Of a DNA stretch of 8,776 nt, positions 6,751 through 8,776 are shown one piece after another. A program made the position numbers and the translations under genes. Origin of the DNA: AB-629-J13 sp964518835 (lineage in GTDB: Bacteria > Fidelibacterota > Marinisomatia > Marinisomatales > AB-629-J13); the NCBI GenBank assembly GCA_964518835.1, contig CAZFKU010000058.1, positions 1-8,776 on the forward strand, written 5' to 3'. Positions within the stretch are counted from its first letter, which is position 1. Each line of letters opens with the position of its first letter. The notes below the pieces were generated by a model. That model was not told the DNA's origin. It worked only from the letters and a program-made list of their open reading frames with translations, and ran no database searches.

Positions 6751-8427
6751 TTAATTACCAGGTTTCTTTTGAATCTTCCCCCAAGAATCTCTCAAGGGAA
6801 CCGTTCTGTTAAAAATCATATTTTCATTTGAGGATTCTTTAGAATCTAGACAAAAATATCCCGTTCGTTCGAATTGAATTGTCTCACCCATTTCTACCGA
6901 TCTAATTTCCGGTTCTGCTCGACAACCTTTCAATATTGTGAGGGAATTTGGGTTAAGATTTTCGGTAAAATGTCCTCCTTCAATTACTTTTGCCGGATTT
7001 TCATTCTGGAATAAACGGTCGTACAACCGAACTTCAATAGGTAGTGATTTTTCCGATGAAACCCAATGAAGTGTTCCTTTCACTTTTCTACCGTCTGGAG
7101 CTGAACCTCCTTTAGTTTCGGGATCATAAGTACATCGTAATTCAATGATTTCTCCATTTTCATTTTTTATAACATCAATACAGGTGATAAAAAATGCATA
7201 TCGTAGACGAACTTCTTTTCCCAATGTCAATCGAAAGAACTTTTTTGGAGCGTCTTCCATAAAATCTGACTTCTCAATAAATAATTCACGGGTAAATGGA
7301 ATAGTTCGTTTCCCCGCAGATGGGTCTTCAGGATTGTTTATTCCTTCTACTTCAACTACTTCCCCTTCAGGAAAATTCTCAATCACAACTTTCAGTGGGT
7401 CTAAAACACACATAAATCGACGTGCTGTTTTATTCAAATCTTCTCGAACTGAATGTTCTAAAAGTGCAAAATCAGCAGTCATTTCCCGTTTTGCTACACC
7501 CACTTTTTCAGCAAAATTCCGAATAGAGGCTGGGGAATAACCTCGTCTCCTCATACCGGAAATGGTAGGCATACGAGGGTCATCCCATCCGGACACATAA
7601 TTCCCTTCCACCAATTCCAACAGCATCCGTTTGCTCATGACGGTAAAATTCAAATTCAATCTGGCAAACTCAATTTGACGAGGATGATACACATCCAGTT
7701 GTTCCAAAAACCAGTCGTACAGAGGACGATGATCTTCAAATTCCAACGTACAAAGAGAATGAGTGATTCCTTCGATAGAATCCTCCAAACCATGAGCCCA
7801 GTCATACATGGGATAAATGCACCATTTGTCTCTGGTTCTATGATGAGATTCATGTAAAATACGGTAAATCACAGGATCTCTCATATTCAGATTGGGATGA
7901 TTCATGTCAATTTTTGCTCTCAGCACTTTTGAACCATTGGGAAATTCTCCTGATTTCATGCGTCTGAATAAATCTAAGTTTTCGTCAGAAGAACGATTGC
8001 GAAATGGACTTTCTTTTCCGGGTTTGGTTAGGGTTCCACGAAATTGATTGATGTCCTCTGCAGACAAATCACAAACAAATGCTTTACCGTTTTTCACCAA
8101 TGTTTCCGCATGGGTGTACATTTCATCAAAATAATCTGAGGCATACAACACATCTGCTCCCCAGTCAAATCCCAACCATTTCACATCTTCGATAATGGAA
8201 TTGACATATTCTTCTTCTTCCTTTGAGGGATTTGTATCGTCAAACCGTAAATTGCATTGACCGTTATATTTTTTTGCAAATCCAAAATTGATGCAGATGG
8301 ACTTAGCATGGCCGATGTGGAGATATCCATTGGGTTCAGGAGGAAAACGGGTGATGATTTTTTTATGCTTTCCTGAAGCTAAATCATCTTCAATAATTTG
8401 CTGGATAAAATTTTTTGATTCAGTCAT
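6751..8427 (-). CDS. glnS: Glutaminyl-tRNA synthetase
   Basis: 558 residues, near the usual bacterial length of about 550. It charges tRNA-Gln directly with glutamine using ATP, in the cytoplasm. The class I signatures are present: RFPPEPNGYLHIGHAKS (HIGH at 37-40) and VMSKR (263-267), the KMSKS equivalent. The blocks CIYPMYDWAHGLEDSIEGITHS, QCNLRFDDTNP and WDDPRMPTISGMRRRGY closely follow the E. coli enzyme. The C-terminal half carries the beta-barrel anticodon-binding domains through FNRTVPLRDSWGK. The ATG at 8427 is chosen over a TTG at 8436 because ATG is standard and MTESKNFIQQIIEDDLASGK matches the family N-terminus. It overlaps the gltX stop by 8 bases, so the two are likely co-transcribed. 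Its presence indicates a direct glutamine route rather than sole dependence on GatCAB; a matching tRNA-Gln lies about 5.6 kb downstream. Confidence 0.97.
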   Translation of the reverse strand: MTESKNFIQQIIEDDLASGKHKKIITRFPPEPNGYLHIGHAKSICINFGFAKKYNGQCNLRFDDTNPSKEEEEYVNSIIEDVKWLGFDWGADVLYASDYFDEMYTHAETLVKNGKAFVCDLSAEDINQFRGTLTKPGKESPFRNRSSDENLDLFRRMKSGEFPNGSKVLRAKIDMNHPNLNMRDPVIYRILHESHHRTRDKWCIYPMYDWAHGLEDSIEGITHSLCTLEFEDHRPLYDWFLEQLDVYHPRQIEFARLNLNFTVMSKRMLLELVEGNYVSGWDDPRMPTISGMRRRGYSPASIRNFAEKVGVAKREMTADFALLEHSVREDLNKTARRFMCVLDPLKVVIENFPEGEVVEVEGINNPEDPSAGKRTIPFTRELFIEKSDFMEDAPKKFFRLTLGKEVRLRYAFFITCIDVIKNENGEIIELRCTYDPETKGGSAPDGRKVKGTLHWVSSEKSLPIEVRLYDRLFQNENPAKVIEGGHFTENLNPNSLTILKGCRAEPEIRSVEMGETIQFERTGYFCLDSKESSNENMIFNRTVPLRDSWGKIQKKPGN

Positions 8428-8776
8428 TGTTGTCAAATATTGGAAATAATTCTACTGCTCTTTTTAATCTACGAATGCAAGTTTCTTTCCCTAAAACATC
8501 CATTAAATGAAAAAGAGAAGGCCCTGCACCTGTTCCGCTGAGTGCTAACCGGACCGGATGAATGAGTTTGGCAGGATTTACCTCTTTTTCATCACTCAAT
8601 TTTCTCAGCCCAGCTTCAACATTTTCACTGGACCAATCTTCAATTTGTTCTAAGCATTCAATATAATCTGAAACAAGTTCATTCACCTCAGAATTTTTCC
8701 AACGTTTCCTCATGGTTTTTGGATCAAATTCAGAAGGATCTTCAAAAAAATAATGACTGGATTCTATCAATTCAAT
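8420..8776 (-). CDS. gltX: Glutamyl-tRNA synthetase, C-terminal part (cut by window edge)
   Basis: The final 118 codons are present; the gene enters from the right edge and ends with TGA inside the start of glnS. The visible part is the helical anticodon-binding domain of bacterial GluRS: FFEDPSEFDPK, then the family-typical PAKLIHPVRLALSGTGAGPSLFHLMDVLGKE and the final helix RRLKRAVE. GluRS attaches glutamate to tRNA-Glu, and in genomes with GlnRS it is normally discriminating. The catalytic domain with its HIGH and KMSKS motifs is outside the window, so it cannot be checked here. Confidence 0.93.
   Translation of the reverse strand: MELIESSHYFFEDPSEFDPKTMRKRWKNSEVNELVSDYIECLEQIEDWSSENVEAGLRKLSDEKEVNPAKLIHPVRLALSGTGAGPSLFHLMDVLGKETCIRRLKRAVELFPIFDNND

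Noticed and set aside
7145..7857. Open frames on the plus strand and in other frames across glnS
   Set aside because: They lie inside a highly conserved synthetase gene and have no recognisable protein features.
8428..8436. glnS start at TTG 8436
   Set aside because: The ATG three codons later is standard and agrees with the family N-terminus; no ribosome binding site favours the TTG.
1..8776. CRISPR arrays, insertion sequences, attachment sites or phage genes
   Set aside because: No direct repeat arrays, transposase motifs or terminal inverted repeats were seen; the tRNA genes show no duplicated 3' ends nearby.

Overview
The window is AT-rich and every recognised gene lies on the minus strand, so transcription runs from high to low coordinates. 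One encoded protein ends in a type IX secretion (T9SS) sorting domain with the NYPNPFNP motif, and another is a DUF6029-like barrel. With the overall style of the proteins, this suggests the FCB group, probably Candidatus Marinimicrobia (SAR406) or a close relative. That placement is inferred from protein style, not from a marker gene.

Read in transcription order, the window begins with the 3' end of gltX (glutamyl-tRNA synthetase). It overlaps glnS (glutaminyl-tRNA synthetase) by 8 bases. After a short gap with a plausible promoter comes a cluster of envelope genes: a TlpA-like thioredoxin (CVPC), a DUF6029-like outer-membrane barrel protein with no ordinary start codon, a lipoprotein with a C-terminal thioredoxin/Omp28-like domain (CIPC), and a large secreted protein. 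An intrinsic terminator follows. Then come tRNA-Gln(CTG), tRNA-Glu(CTC), an aromatic amino acid hydroxylase (phenylalanine 4-monooxygenase type) and the first 17 codons of a VOC-superfamily (glyoxalase/dioxygenase) gene.

The main result is the large secreted protein. A naive reading starts it at 2825, with no signal peptide and half a thioredoxin domain. The real start is the ATG at 3044, behind a good AAGGAG ribosome binding site and followed by a signal peptide. The two parts are joined in frame through a single UGA at 2946-2948. That UGA sits exactly where the first cysteine of the thioredoxin motif belongs: GEVFTATW-U-GYC. The neighbouring lipoprotein has GEVFTNVGCIPC at the equivalent place. 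Directly after the UGA is a GC-rich hairpin whose spacing and loop fit a bacterial SECIS element. I read this gene as an unannotated selenoprotein: an exported, T9SS-sorted thioredoxin-like protein with a UxxC active site.

Together the four envelope genes look like a thiol-redox module reaching from the periplasm to the cell surface. It has three thioredoxin-fold proteins, one of them selenium-dependent, plus a barrel with a CxxxxC pair near its C-terminus. The substrate is unknown. The synthetase pair and the tRNA pair concern the same two amino acids, Glu and Gln, which is neat but may be coincidence.
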